From AP-15 sp963795485 (GTDB lineage: Bacteria; Pseudomonadota; Alphaproteobacteria; ATCC43930; CGMCC-115725), in assembly GCA_963795485.1 (NCBI GenBank), contig CAWCIL010000008.1, forward strand, positions 558,001 to 622,000: 64,000 bases of DNA. The letters are read 5' to 3'. This document shows, one piece after another, positions 16,764-26,220 of this stretch. Position numbers and translations under genes: made by a program. The notes beneath the pieces were generated by a model, which was not told where the DNA came from, did not search any database, and saw only the letters and a program-made list of their open reading frames with translations. How positions within the stretch are numbered: position 1 is the stretch's first letter; each line of letters opens with the position of its first letter.

Positions 16764-17546
16764 TCAGGCCATCCAGCGCAGGATCACGGCGGCGACCTCG
16801 TCGGGCTTGTCGAGCTCGGCCAAATGACCGGCGCTGGGAATTGTCGCGATCTCGGTGCGGCCGGCAATCGCATGGGCGAAGCGGTCGGCGTAGCCGCGCG
16901 GCATGATCCGGTCCTCGGCACCCCAGATCAGGAGGGTCGGGGCGGCGATCAGGGGCAGCCGCTTTTCGAGCCGGGTGTTGCCGAGCGGCCAGAAGGCGCG
17001 GGCCGCGGCCTCGTTGGCACGCGTCTGCTCGATCGGCCATTCGGGCGAGTTGGCGCCTTCGGGCTGGGCCTTGAGTTCGGTCCAGCGCTCGGGATCGGCG
17101 CACAGCAGCGCCGCCATGTCGGGTGGCCGCTGGGCCCAAGGGTCGGTCGCCGGCTCTTTGTCGTCGAACAGGCCCCACGGGGCGATCAAGGCCAGGCGGC
17201 GCACCGATTGCGGCCAGATCGCCGCGATCTCGGCGGCAAACGAGCCGCCGACCGAGCCGCCGGCGAGGTCGGCGCCGTCGAGCCCGGCCTTTTGCAGCAT
17301 CTCGCGTACCGCCAAGACCCAATCGAGATGGCTGTCGAGCAGGGTGTGCCCGCGGTCGCCGCCTGGAAACCCGGGCAATGACGGCACGATCAGAGTGTGT
17401 TCGCGCGCCAGCGCGTCGAGAAACGGGACCCATCGCGGCAACCCGCCGAAGCCGGCGAGGAAGCCAAGCTTCGGACCCTCGCCCTTGCGCCAGACCCGCG
17501 AGGGAAGGCCGTTGACCTCGATCGAATACTCCCGCGGCTCGCTCAT
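16764..17546 (-). CDS. Alpha/beta hydrolase
   Basis: The 260-residue cytosolic hydrolase has a complete catalytic triad: nucleophile S98 in AGGSVGGS, acid D212 in WGAEDRIMP and H241 in PSAGHLAEL. A mobile lid lies at about residues 125-190. The fold is like that of meta-cleavage-product hydrolases, but the substrate is not clear. It lies upstream of the truncated luciferase-like gene on the same strand. Intact versions of that pair are common catabolic operons. Confidence 0.85.
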   Translation of the reverse strand: MSEPREYSIEVNGLPSRVWRKGEGPKLGFLAGFGGLPRWVPFLDALAREHTLIVPSLPGFPGGDRGHTLLDSHLDWVLAVREMLQKAGLDGADLAGGSVGGSFAAEIAAIWPQSVRRLALIAPWGLFDDKEPATDPWAQRPPDMAALLCADPERWTELKAQPEGANSPEWPIEQTRANEAAARAFWPLGNTRLEKRLPLIAAPTLLIWGAEDRIMPRGYADRFAHAIAGRTEIATIPSAGHLAELDKPDEVAAVILRWMA

Positions 17547-17758
17547 GCCCCGCTCCCGCCACCCGCGAGCGCAACCTGACCCGCGGTTCCACAGAGGTCA
17601 AGGCGCAACGCGGAGTGCCGGCGACAACCGCTCGCCGGGCGCGACGCCTGCGCGCGCCCCCCGACTGCCCCCGACTGCCGGGATCGAACAATCGCCGCAC
17701 CCGCCGATCAGGCCCTCGACAATTCTGGCCTCGCCATCGTATGCTTCCGAAACGAAAC

Positions 17759-18118
17759 ATGAACGAGGGCCGCGTGACACGAGCATCGATGCGGGCGCAG
17801 CGCGAGGCCGAGCGACGGTATCCGGTGCGGGTCAAGATCGCGGTGCCGCCTGCCGGCCTCGGGCAGCAGCTGACTGTCATGGAGGGCTGGCTCGACGAGA
17901 CCTGCGGCAGCGAAGGCTGGGCGATGGCGCCGGCGGGCACCGCCGGGATCGTCAACGACGCGGTCGCGTTTTATTTCGCCGAGGCGGCCTTCGCCCACGC
18001 CTTCGTCGCCCGGTTCTGCTGCGGCTATCGGGTGGAGACGATCGCCGGCGCCTATGCCGTCCGCCGGGAGGCCCCGCCGACGCGGCGGCGCGGCGCGGCG
18101 GTCCACAAGACGCCCTGA
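17759..18118 (+). CDS. Conserved hypothetical protein, unknown function
   Basis: The protein has about 119 residues from ATG 17759 (MNEGRVTRASMRAQREAERR). GTG 17774 is an alternative start. It contains PVRVKIAVPPAGLGQQL, WLDETCGSEGWAMAP and FAEAAFAHAFVARFCCGYRV. The composition is that of a small soluble alpha/beta protein, and I do not recognise a named domain. The next gene, a TauE-type transporter, starts 22 bp later in the same direction. Confidence 0.65.
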   Translation: MNEGRVTRASMRAQREAERRYPVRVKIAVPPAGLGQQLTVMEGWLDETCGSEGWAMAPAGTAGIVNDAVAFYFAEAAFAHAFVARFCCGYRVETIAGAYAVRREAPPTRRRGAAVHKTP

Positions 18119-18140
18119 CGGTCATCGCGGGTCCGCCCGG

Positions 18141-18908
18141 GTGAGCCTCGTCGATTGGGCCGGGTTGGCCGCAGCCGCCTTTTCTGCGGCCTTGCTGCAG
18201 GCGGCCAGCGGCTTTGGCTTTGCGGTCATGGCGGCGCCGCTGTTTCTGATCGTGGTCGATCCGCAGAATGCGGTGCAGCTCGTCGTCATTCTCTCCGCTG
18301 GCTTGTGCCTTGCGATATTGCCCGGGTTGTGGCGGGCGACCGCGCCGCGGCTGTTTCTGCGGCTGATGCTGGGCAATCTTGTCGGCCTGCCGATCGGCCT
18401 CGCCGCCTTTCGCTACGCCGAGCCGGTCGTGGTACGGGTCACGATCGGGGTGGCGATCCTGATCTTCGCGCTGTTTTTTGCGCTGTCGCGCCAGCGCCGG
18501 CGCAGCGCAGGTGCGGCGCTGCTGGCGATGAGCCCCGGCCGCGATCTCGCCGCCGGAACGGTGTCGGGCATCGCCGGCGGGCTGGCCGGCATCTCCGGAC
18601 CGCCAGTGGTGATGTATCTGCTGCTGGCCGAGGCCCCGCCGCGGACCGTGCGCGCGACGTTGCTGTCGTTTTTCGCGCTGTCCTACGTCGTGACATTGGC
18701 CGCCAACGTCGCGACCATCGGCGTTCCGGAGCAAACCTGGCTCGCCGCCGGCATCCTGTTCCCGTTCGCCCTCGTCGGCGGCCTGATCGGCCGGCCGCTC
18801 GGCGACCGCCTCGGCGCCGGCGCCTTTGTCGTCCTCGCTATCGGACTGCTCGCGGCGGCTGGGCTCTACACCCTCGCCGCGGCGGCCGGGCTGGCGGGCG
18901 GGCGCTGA
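18141..18908 (+). CDS. TauE/SafE-family sulfite/anion exporter-like membrane protein
   Basis: The 255-residue integral membrane protein has about seven to eight hydrophobic helices and the two repeated family motifs: ALLQAASGFGFAVMAAPLF near the N-terminus and GTVSGIAGGLAGISGPPVVM in the middle. TauE/SafE proteins export sulfite or organosulfur anions or act in related transport. GTG 18141 is chosen because the first helix starts directly after it. The substrate is not predictable. Confidence 0.85.
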   Translation: MSLVDWAGLAAAAFSAALLQAASGFGFAVMAAPLFLIVVDPQNAVQLVVILSAGLCLAILPGLWRATAPRLFLRLMLGNLVGLPIGLAAFRYAEPVVVRVTIGVAILIFALFFALSRQRRRSAGAALLAMSPGRDLAAGTVSGIAGGLAGISGPPVVMYLLLAEAPPRTVRATLLSFFALSYVVTLAANVATIGVPEQTWLAAGILFPFALVGGLIGRPLGDRLGAGAFVVLAIGLLAAAGLYTLAAAAGLAGGR

Positions 18909-19096
18909 CAACTCGCGCATCGCGATCAGACGCCCCGCCCGAACTGCCGACACAGACTAGTGACGGAAGCGGACGTACCGAGTATTATGCTGGTGACATG
19001 GCCGGGCGTCGCCGAACATGCTGCGGATTTGCAGGAATGAGGTGCGCGCGCTTGCTATGTATCGGTGCGCAACATTGTTAATGCCCAGGTGAGATC

Positions 19097-19360
19097 ATGA
19101 TCGGCCCGCCGGGATTGCCCAAGTACGGACGCCGAGTTTTTTCCTTCGCCGCCGCCAAGCCCAGTCGTTCGCGGCAGCACCAGAACGCTTGGAAATGGGC
19201 GACCGGGCTTTACCTAGCGGGGGTGCTGGCGCATTTCAGTCATCACATGGTTTTTGATTTTGTTCAGGGCGACCCGTCATTCGGCGCGGCACTGACCAGC
19301 GCCCCGGTCAGCCTGGTGTGGCCCGCCGACCTGATCGGAACCCTGATCTCGATGAGCTGA
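19097..19360 (+). CDS. Small hypothetical protein with one hydrophobic segment
   Basis: The 87-residue frame starts at ATG 19097 after an AGGTGAGA motif. It has a basic N-terminus (KPSRSRQHQNAWKW), a hydrophobic stretch WATGLYLAGVLAHFSHHMVF and a second apolar region SAPVSLVWPADLIGTLISM. I do not recognise a family. It stands alone between the TauE gene and the DUF35 gene and could be spurious. Confidence 0.4.
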   Translation: MIGPPGLPKYGRRVFSFAAAKPSRSRQHQNAWKWATGLYLAGVLAHFSHHMVFDFVQGDPSFGAALTSAPVSLVWPADLIGTLISMS

Positions 19361-19475
19361 CGCAGATCGGTCGCGTCGCCGCTTCGCAGCCTCCGGACCG
19401 CCCGGCCCGGCTGCCGCTCTTGCTCTTGCCGTTCGACCCGAGCGCCGACACAATGCCGGCGGCGAGGGAGGGACG

Positions 19476-19859
19476 ATGGAGCGGATTTCAGAGTCGCCGC
19501 TGGCGACCTATCAGGCGTATCTCGATCGCGGCGAGCTCGCCTATCAGTGGAGCCCGGAGGCGAAGCGGGCGGTGTTCTATCCGCGCGTAATCTGCCCTTA
19601 TTCCGGCAGCGGCCGGCTCGAATGGCGGGTCAGCGCCGGGCTCGGCACGGTCTATGCGACGACGGTCACGCATCCGCGCGAGGGGGCGCCGTACAATGTT
19701 GCGCTGATCGATGTCGATGAGGGGTTTCGCCTGATGAGCCGGGTCGAGGACATCGCAGCCGCAGATGTGCGGATCGGCATGCGGGTCAGGTTCCGCGCCC
19801 ACAAGCCGGCGGGCGACGAGCCGACCTATCCGGTCTTCGTCCCGGTGGAGGGCGCGTGA
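19476..19859 (+). CDS. OB-fold (DUF35-type) thiolase partner protein
   Basis: The 127-residue protein shows the DUF35 layout: an N-terminal helix, a linker where a rubredoxin-like zinc ribbon normally sits (here with only one Cys, VICPYSGSG), then an OB-fold core (GLGTVYATTVTH, PYNVALIDVDEGFRLMSRV, GMRVRFRA). Such proteins bind acyl-CoA and form complexes with SCP2-type thiolases. The thiolase gene follows with overlapping stop/start (TGATG), which supports this pairing. The zinc site seems lost. Confidence 0.85.
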   Translation: MERISESPLATYQAYLDRGELAYQWSPEAKRAVFYPRVICPYSGSGRLEWRVSAGLGTVYATTVTHPREGAPYNVALIDVDEGFRLMSRVEDIAAADVRIGMRVRFRAHKPAGDEPTYPVFVPVEGA

Positions 19860-21014
19860 TGAGCGGCTTGCAGCGCGGCAGCGCCGCGATCGTCGGCGTC
19901 GCCGAATCCGATTTGGGTGCGGTCGCCGCCGAGATGAGCCCGATCGACCTGATGGCGCAGGGCATTTACCGCGCGCTCGACGATTGTGGGCTGGCGCTCG
20001 GCGATATCGACGGGCTGATCTGCGCCACCGCGCAGAGCCGCACCTCCGGTCTCAACCTTGCCGAATATCTCGGGATTTCGCCGGCTTTCATCGACACGAC
20101 GATTTTGGGCGGGTCTTCGTTCATGTTTCATATCGCCCATGCGCAGGCCGCTTTGCAGCTCGGGCTGTGCAACGTCGCGGTCATCGCCTATGGCTCGACC
20201 CAGCGCACGATCGGCCGGCACCATGCCTCGGTGCGCGAATACAACCCTTACGAGACGCCGTTCCGGCCGTTTCTGCCTTCGACCGCCTACGCGCTCGCCG
20301 CCTCGCGCCACATGCACGAGTTCGGCACGACCCGCGAGCAATTGGCTGCGGTCGCGGTCGCGGCGCGCCAATGGGCCTTGCTGAACCCTGTCGCCTGGGA
20401 AAAGCAGCCGCTGACCATCCCCGAGGTGCTGGGCGCCCGGATGATCAGCTACCCCTTCACGGTGCGCGACATTTGCCTCGTGACCGACGGCGGCGGTGCG
20501 GTGGTCATGACCACCGCCGAGCGCGCGCGGTCCTTGAAAAAGCAGCCGGCCTATGTCCTCGGAACCGGCCAGGCGATCACCCACGCCAACATTTCGAGCA
20601 TGCCGGACCTGACCGATGACCGGCGCATCGCAATCGGGCCGCGCCGCCTTTCAGATGGCCGGGCTCGGACCGTCCGAAATCGACGTGCTCGAGCTCTACG
20701 ACGCATTCACGATCAACCCGATCCTGTTCCTCGAAGACCTCGGCTTTTGCAAGAAGGGCGAGGGCGGCGCATTTGTCGAGAATGGCCGCATCGCCCCCGG
20801 CGGCGCGCTCCCGGTCAACACCAATGGCGGCGGCCTCTCCTACTGCCACCCCGGCATGTACGGCCTCTTCCTGCTGATCGAGGCGACCCGCCAGCTCCGC
20901 GGCGAATGCGGCGCCCGCCAGATCGCGAATTGCGAGGTCGCTCTCGCCCACGGCAATGGCGGCGTCCTCTCCTCGCAAGCCACCGTCATCTTCGGCACGC
21001 AGGCGGCAGTTTGA
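19859..21014 (+). CDS. SCP2-type thiolase (acetyl-CoA acetyltransferase-like), interrupted by one frameshift
   Basis: Two frames make one thiolase of about 385 residues. The first runs from ATG 19859 (AIVGVAESDLG) through YGSTQRTIGR and LVTDGGGAVV to SSMPDLT. One extra base near 20616 shifts the frame, and the second part continues TGASQSGRAAFQMAGL, ELYDAFTINP, VNTNGGGLSYCHPGM and ends AHGNGGVLSSQATVIFG at 21014. The Cys/His-bearing SYCHPG and HGNGG motifs fit the catalytic C-terminal half. The family cleaves or forms 3-ketoacyl-CoA, often for sterol side chains or aromatic-derived acyl-CoA. The OB-fold partner is upstream. Confidence 0.85.
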
Positions 21015-21049
21015 TTCAGCTCCATTGAGTCCGGGATAAAGCGCTGCTC

Positions 21050-22008
21050 ATGAACGCCATTCTCCTGCTCGGCGCAGGTTTCAGTCGTAACTGGGGCGGA
21101 TGGCTAGCGAATGAGGCGTTCGAATATCTCCTAGGGTGCCGAGAGATTGACACCGAGACTAGGGAGCGGTTGCTTAGTCACAAGAACACCGACGGCTTCG
21201 AGGGAATGCTCGCGGAGCTCCAGGAAGAGCATTGACATGTACAGGTTCCGGCGAGCAGCGTCTGCAATCTAGAGAATGCCTTGACAAGAATGTTCGACGA
21301 TATGAATCCAGTCTGGACGAGGGTCAGTTCGAATTTAACGATGACGTCGAAATACTGGTGCGAAGTTTTTTGGTGCGTTTCGATGCCATATTTACGTTAA
21401 ATCAGGACTTACTCATAGAAAGGTATTATCTCGATGGGAACGTGGCGCTCTCCTCATACCGTCGCTGGTCTGGGTGGCAAATTCCCGGGATGAAGCCGAT
21501 GCTTACCGTGGGTTTGAGCCCGGGAGACGCAAACACTGGCAAATGGGTTCCCGACCGCCCACTCAAGCTATCCAAGGCGGTCTGCCAGCCCTATATCAAA
21601 TTGCACGGATCGAGCAATTGGACGGACTAGCTGGCACCGACTATTGGTGATGGGCGGAAATAAGCCATCGATCATCGCCCGGCACCCGATTCTCAAATGG
21701 AATCACGAGCAGTTTAGCCACTATCTGGCTAGACCTGAAACACGCTTGATGATCATCGGTTACAGTTTTGGCGACAAGCATATAAATGATGTAATCCTTG
21801 AAGCTGCAAGTTCAGGAGACTCCAGATTTTCATCATGGATCCGCTCGGTCTGGATGCTATCGGCGACAAGTGGCAAGCCATGCCCGCTGGGCTGTCAATG
21901 TTGCAACGCCTTTGGCAAAATCTAAGAGGGACGTCAAGGCGATCTCTGCGGGAAATTTTTGGGGGCGATCGCGTAGAGCGCCAGAAAATCATGAGGTTTC
22001 TCGCCTAG
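21050..22008 (+). pseudogene. SIR2-like domain protein (putative defence gene), broken by several frameshifts
   Basis: Fragments in different frames line up as one protein: MNAILLLGAGFSRNWGGWLA (nucleotide-binding start), EGMLAELQEEH, an ENALTRMFDDMN segment, DDVEILVRSFLVRFDAIF with TLNQDLLIE, YIKLHGSSNW, LVMGGNKPSIIARHPILKWN, then LMIIGYSFGDKHINDVILEA, and in yet another frame IFIMDPLGLDAIGDKWQ to the stop at 22008. TLNQD, KLHGSSNW and GYSFGDKHIN are hallmarks of SIR2_2-type NAD-binding proteins, some of which are anti-phage effectors. At least four indels of both signs occur within 960 bp. The region is visibly richer in A/T than its neighbours, which suggests acquisition and then decay. 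Confidence 0.8.
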
Positions 22009-22093
22009 CCATTATCCAGAGCGGTTAGGCTGCGAATGCTGTGATCACTGGGTTGTCGATTTGCTGGTGAATTGTCGAACGGAAGGACACGAC

Positions 22094-24214
22094 ATGCCCG
22101 AAAACACATTGGTGCGGTTTGAGAATGTGGACGGGATCGGCGTCATCACGATCGACAACCCGCCGGTCAACGCGCTGTCGCCGGGGGTGCCCGAGGGCAT
22201 CATCGAGAGTGTCGAGCGCGGCAATGCCGACCCGGCGATCCGCGCGATGGTCTTGATCGGCGCCGGCCGCAGCTTTATCGCCGGCGCCGACATCCGCACC
22301 TTCGGCAACCGCCCGCCGCCGGTGCTCGGAAAGCGCGCGCATGACGCGCTCGACGCCAGCCAAAAGCCGGTGGTCGCGGCGATCCACGGCTATGCGTTGG
22401 GCGGCGGGTTCGAGATCGCGCTGGCCTCGAATTATCGCATCGCCGTGCCGAGCGCCAAGGTCGGGCTGCCCGAAGTGCTTGATCGGCATCTTCCGGGGAG
22501 CGGCGGGACCCAGCGGCTGCCGCGGCTGATCGGCCCAAAGGCAGCGCTCGAAATGATCGTCAGCGGCCGCCATGTGCCGGCCGAGGAGGCGCATCGGCTC
22601 GGCATCATCGACGAGTTGGTCGCGGAGGGCGGCGATCTGCGCCAGGCGGCGATCGCGTTTGCCCGCCGCGTCGCCGACACTCGGCCGTTGCCGCGCATTC
22701 GCGACCATGACGACCGGCTCGCCGAAGCCAAGGCCGATCCCGGCATCTTTGCCGGCATGCGCACGTCGATCGCCCGCCGCGCACGCGGCCAGAAGGCGCC
22801 CTATCACTGCATCGAGGCGGTCGAGGCGGCGTGCACTATGCCGTTCGACGAGGGGGTCAGGCGCGAGCGCGAACTCTTCGGCGAGCTTGAAAACTCGGCC
22901 GAGGCGCGCGCCTTGCGCTACGCCTTCTTCGCCGAGCGCGAGGTGGCGCGGATTCCCGATATTCCGCGCGACACCCCGCTGCGCCCGATCAAGACCGCGG
23001 CGATCGTCGGCGCCGGCACGATGGGCGGCGGCATCTCGATGAGCTTTGCCGAGTTCGGCTTTCCGGTGAAACTGCTCGAAGCGAGCCAGGAGGCGCTCGA
23101 CCGCGGCCTCGCCCGCATCCGCGCCAATTACGAAACGAGCGTCAAACGCGGCAGCCTGACCGAGGCGGAAATGAACCGTCGTTTGGCGCTGATCGAGCCG
23201 GTGACCAGCTACGACGACATCAAGGAATGCGACGTCGTGATCGAGGCGGTGTTCGAGCGCATCCCGGTCAAGGAGGAAGTCTTCAAAAAGCTCGACGAAG
23301 TCATGAAACCGGGCGCCTTGCTCTACAGCAACACCTCGGGCATCGACATCGACGTCATCGCCAACGCGACCAAGCGGCCGCAGGACGTGGCCGGCACGCA
23401 TTTTTTCGCCCCGGCCAACGTGATGAAACTGTTCGAAGTCGTGAAGGGCGCCAAAAGCGCGCCCGACGTGCTGATGACGGCGATGGATCTCGGCCGCAAG
23501 ATCGGCAAGATCAGTGCCATGGCCGGCAATGGCGACGGCTTTGTCGCCAACCGCAGCCGCACTCCCTTTGGCACCGAGATGATCATCATGCTCGAGGAAG
23601 GCTGCCTGCCCGAGCAGGTCGACAAGGTGATGGTCGATTTCGGCTATCCGATCGGGCCATTCGCGACCGCCGACCTCTCCGGGCTCGACATCGGCTATGA
23701 CAGCCGCCAGCGCCGTGCGGCGCAAAACCCGAACTACCGCAAATTGCCGATCGCCGACGCGATCGTCGAACTGGGTCGGCTCGGGCAGAAGACCGGCGCC
23801 GGCTGGTTCCGCTATGAAAAGGGCGACCGCACCCCACACCCCGACCCCGAGGTCGCGCGCATCATCAAAGAGAAGGCCGCCGAGCTCGGCATCGCGCAGC
23901 GGGAGTTCGCCGACGAGGAGATCCTTCGTCGCCTCTTGTTCGCCTCGGTCAACGAGGCCTGCAAGATCCTGGAGGAGGGCAAAGCCTACCGGGCCAGCGA
24001 CATCGACGTGATGTGGCTGAACGGCTTCGGCTTTCCGCGCTATCGCGGCGGGCTGATGTACTGGGCCGACGGCATCGGCACGGCCGAGGTCTACCGTCAG
24101 ATCGCCGCCTGGCACCAGCAATACGGCGAGCGCTGGGCCCCCTCGGCCCTCTTGCGCCGTCTCGCCGACACCAATACCCCGTTCCGCGAAGCCAAGCCCG
24201 GCCGAGGGAGTTGA
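22094..24214 (+). CDS. Bifunctional enoyl-CoA hydratase/3-hydroxyacyl-CoA dehydrogenase (FadB/FadJ-like)
   Basis: The 706-residue enzyme catalyses two steps of beta-oxidation. Residues 1-190 form the hydratase/isomerase part, with oxyanion-hole segments GRSFIAGADIRTF and ALGGGFEIALA and the catalytic-region PGSGGTQRLPRL. Residues about 290-600 form the NAD-dependent dehydrogenase, with GAGTMGGGISM, SNTSGIDIDVIA, GTHFFAPANVMKLFEVV and GNGDGFVANR. The C-terminal dehydrogenase domain ends with FPRYRGGLMYWAD. ATG 22094 is preceded by GGAAGGA with good spacing. It probably worked with the thiolase upstream; the decayed SIR2 gene now separates them. Confidence 0.92.
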   Translation: MPENTLVRFENVDGIGVITIDNPPVNALSPGVPEGIIESVERGNADPAIRAMVLIGAGRSFIAGADIRTFGNRPPPVLGKRAHDALDASQKPVVAAIHGYALGGGFEIALASNYRIAVPSAKVGLPEVLDRHLPGSGGTQRLPRLIGPKAALEMIVSGRHVPAEEAHRLGIIDELVAEGGDLRQAAIAFARRVADTRPLPRIRDHDDRLAEAKADPGIFAGMRTSIARRARGQKAPYHCIEAVEAACTMPFDEGVRRERELFGELENSAEARALRYAFFAEREVARIPDIPRDTPLRPIKTAAIVGAGTMGGGISMSFAEFGFPVKLLEASQEALDRGLARIRANYETSVKRGSLTEAEMNRRLALIEPVTSYDDIKECDVVIEAVFERIPVKEEVFKKLDEVMKPGALLYSNTSGIDIDVIANATKRPQDVAGTHFFAPANVMKLFEVVKGAKSAPDVLMTAMDLGRKIGKISAMAGNGDGFVANRSRTPFGTEMIIMLEEGCLPEQVDKVMVDFGYPIGPFATADLSGLDIGYDSRQRRAAQNPNYRKLPIADAIVELGRLGQKTGAGWFRYEKGDRTPHPDPEVARIIKEKAAELGIAQREFADEEILRRLLFASVNEACKILEEGKAYRASDIDVMWLNGFGFPRYRGGLMYWADGIGTAEVYRQIAAWHQQYGERWAPSALLRRLADTNTPFREAKPGRGS

Positions 24215-24297
24215 GCCGGGCGCGCCTCTGCCGGATCGTCGGCGAAACCGCGCCCCCTGTGGTACACACCATACAAACGAGTCCCCCGCGCTCTGTC

Positions 24298-24376
24298 TTT
24301 CGTCGCCCCCGCGAAAGCGGGGGTCCGGGTTCCAAGCGGGGTGCGGGTTGTCTGGGTACCCGCTTTCGCGGGTATG
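24298..24376. repeat. Pair of intergenic palindromes (REP-like)
   Basis: The palindrome cccccgcgaaagcggggg (24306-24323) and, in opposite phase, acccgctttcgcgggt (24358-24373) flank a short spacer in the convergent intergenic region. They belong to the same family as elements near 16.28 and 27.46-27.53 kb. The pair could fold into a large stem-loop and may act as a bidirectional transcription end. Confidence 0.75.
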
Positions 24377-24435
24377 ACGGCGAATTACATGGATTACGAA
24401 TGTTAGAAGTGCACCCCTAGGTATTGGCAGATAGT

Positions 24436-25464
24436 CTAGTCCCAGACGATCCGCGGTGCGGGGCCGAGCTTCGCCGGACCGAGATACATCTTTCCGTCTT
24501 CGATCGAGAACAACGTCGTGATCTGCGGCTTGCCGTCGGGTCCGGACTTGGCCAGTGCCGACAACGCGATCTGCGCCAGCACGGCTTGCTCCCCATCGAG
24601 GCGCCCAGTCTCGACGAGCGCCGCCAGAATCGTGCCGAAGCCCTCGATCCCGCCGGAAAAGGCGCCGATCGGCTGCAAATTCCGATCGAGGGCGAGCGTG
24701 CCGGTGGCGACAGCGCCGAGCCCACCCCATTCGAGGCGCAGGTTATCCAATTCGATCGTGCCGCCGGCGTCGCGCCAGGCGGCGATCGCCTGCGGCAACG
24801 GCCCGTCCGGGACCGCACCCTTGACCGTGGCGCCAAAAGCCAGATCGTCGATCGTGGCGCTCAGCGTCGCCGGCGCCGCCGGCAGGCGCACCTGGCGCAG
24901 ATCGAGCGCCAGCCCGAGGCTCGGCTCGGCATGGGTCTTGGAGGACGTTGCCGGCAGCGTGACCCAAGCCTCGACGGTTTTGATCGGGACCCGGTCACCC
25001 GCCTCGGCATCGACATCTTGGAGGTTCAGCCACATCGAGCGCGCGCCCGCGGGGCCGAGCAACACGGTTCCTGCAGCGGTCCTCGCGGCCAGCTTCAGCG
25101 GCGGCCGATGGCCCACGGCAGCGAGGTCGGCACCGAGACCCGCGGGTGCGGCGAGCCGCCAGTCGGCAAAGTCCCAGGGACGGGCGCTGCCGGTCAGCAC
25201 CGGCAGGTGCAATACCGGCGCCGGGCTCAACGCGCCGTCGCGCAGCGCTGCGTCTTCGATCTCGACCCGAAAATGGAACGGGAAGCCGGCAACGCGCAGC
25301 TTTTGCCAGGACGCGCCGATCTTGCGCGCCCGCATCGATTGCTGCCAGGCGACGACGCCATCGCCGATCCGGCCGGCGACGACCTGCCAATAAGCGGCGT
25401 AGGCGCCAAACAAGACCAGCAGCAGAACAGCGGCGGCGAGGCCGAAACGCGTCGAGCGGCGCAT
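24436..25464 (-). CDS. DUF2125 domain-containing protein
   Basis: The 342-residue protein has an N-terminal membrane anchor (FGLAAAVLLLVLFGAYAAYW) followed by a long region typical of DUF2125: VVAWQQSMRARKIGASW, VAGFPFHFRVEIED, then beta-rich repeats to FGTILAALVETGRL and LFSIEDGKMYLGPAKLGPAP. DUF2125 proteins are alphaproteobacterial envelope proteins with AsmA-like beta architecture; a specific role is not established. The protein is probably anchored in the inner membrane with its bulk in the periplasm. Confidence 0.85.
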   Translation of the reverse strand: MRRSTRFGLAAAVLLLVLFGAYAAYWQVVAGRIGDGVVAWQQSMRARKIGASWQKLRVAGFPFHFRVEIEDAALRDGALSPAPVLHLPVLTGSARPWDFADWRLAAPAGLGADLAAVGHRPPLKLAARTAAGTVLLGPAGARSMWLNLQDVDAEAGDRVPIKTVEAWVTLPATSSKTHAEPSLGLALDLRQVRLPAAPATLSATIDDLAFGATVKGAVPDGPLPQAIAAWRDAGGTIELDNLRLEWGGLGAVATGTLALDRNLQPIGAFSGGIEGFGTILAALVETGRLDGEQAVLAQIALSALAKSGPDGKPQITTLFSIEDGKMYLGPAKLGPAPRIVWD

Positions 25465-25535
25465 AGCAGCGGGTTATAGCGGCCCAGCCCAGCCGCTGCC
25501 AGCCCGGCCCTTGGCGGTTGCCTCCGCCGGGCGCC

Positions 25536-26081
25536 CTAAACCTTCAGGACCTCAGCGTTGGGCGCCGCCTCCAATTCGCAGGCGTTCACGGTCATCGCCA
25601 AGAGGCTGTAATAGCCGATCGCCGTGGTCAGCTGGATAAAGCCGTCATCGCCAAAGCGCGCGCGCAGCCGGCTGGCAGTGGCGTCGTCGACCCGGTGCCG
25701 GCGCAGCAGCTGCCGGGTGAATTCGACGATCTCGGCGTCTTCGGGGGCGATCCCGCGCGAATGGTTCTCGCGGATCGCGGCGATCGTCGCCTCGGGCACG
25801 CCCTGCCGGCGCGCCCCACCCGCTTGTGCGCCCCACACATAGATTGCCTCGAATTCGCGCGCGACGGTCATCGCCGCCAGCACCCGCACCCGCATGTCGA
25901 GCGAGCCCTCGAACCGAATATAGGCGCCCAGATGCGCCACCCGTCCGGCTAGCTCCGGGCTGTTCAGGAACATCGTAAACGGCCCCTGAACCGAACCGCG
26001 GCTGGCGACAATGCTGTCGAAAACCGCCTGGTCCTTGGCGGCAACCTGATCCTTGCGGGTAATCGAGGAAAGTCTGGCCAT
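25536..26081 (-). CDS. Carboxymuconolactone decarboxylase/AhpD-like protein
   Basis: The 181-residue helical protein belongs to the AhpD-like fold: FTMFLNSPELAGRVAHLGAY, MRVRVLAAMTVAREFEAIYV, then EDAEIVEFTRQLLRRHRVDD and FGDDGFIQLTTAIGYYSLLA. The redox CxxC pair of AhpD is absent, and the usual His after the EFE motif is replaced (VWGAQ), so enzymatic activity is uncertain. It lies divergent from the CoA-transferase gene. A second family member is at 5302. Confidence 0.85.
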   Translation of the reverse strand: MARLSSITRKDQVAAKDQAVFDSIVASRGSVQGPFTMFLNSPELAGRVAHLGAYIRFEGSLDMRVRVLAAMTVAREFEAIYVWGAQAGGARRQGVPEATIAAIRENHSRGIAPEDAEIVEFTRQLLRRHRVDDATASRLRARFGDDGFIQLTTAIGYYSLLAMTVNACELEAAPNAEVLKV

Positions 26082-26220
26082 GATCGCTCCTTTCGGCTGA
26101 AACCTGGGGCCTCGGTTCTATAGGGCGGCCCGTTCGCTTCGGAAAGTATGCACCCGATCCGCCGCCGCCGGTATGCTGCGGTGGTCCCGGTCGAACGGGA
26201 GCGGGCGGAGGAGTGGTCGC

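Noticed and set aside
22025..24730. A 901-residue open frame on the minus strand opposite the beta-oxidation enzyme
   Set aside because: It is an antisense shadow of a high-GC gene: the plus strand encodes a complete, motif-bearing FadB-like enzyme, and the reverse frame shows no family features.
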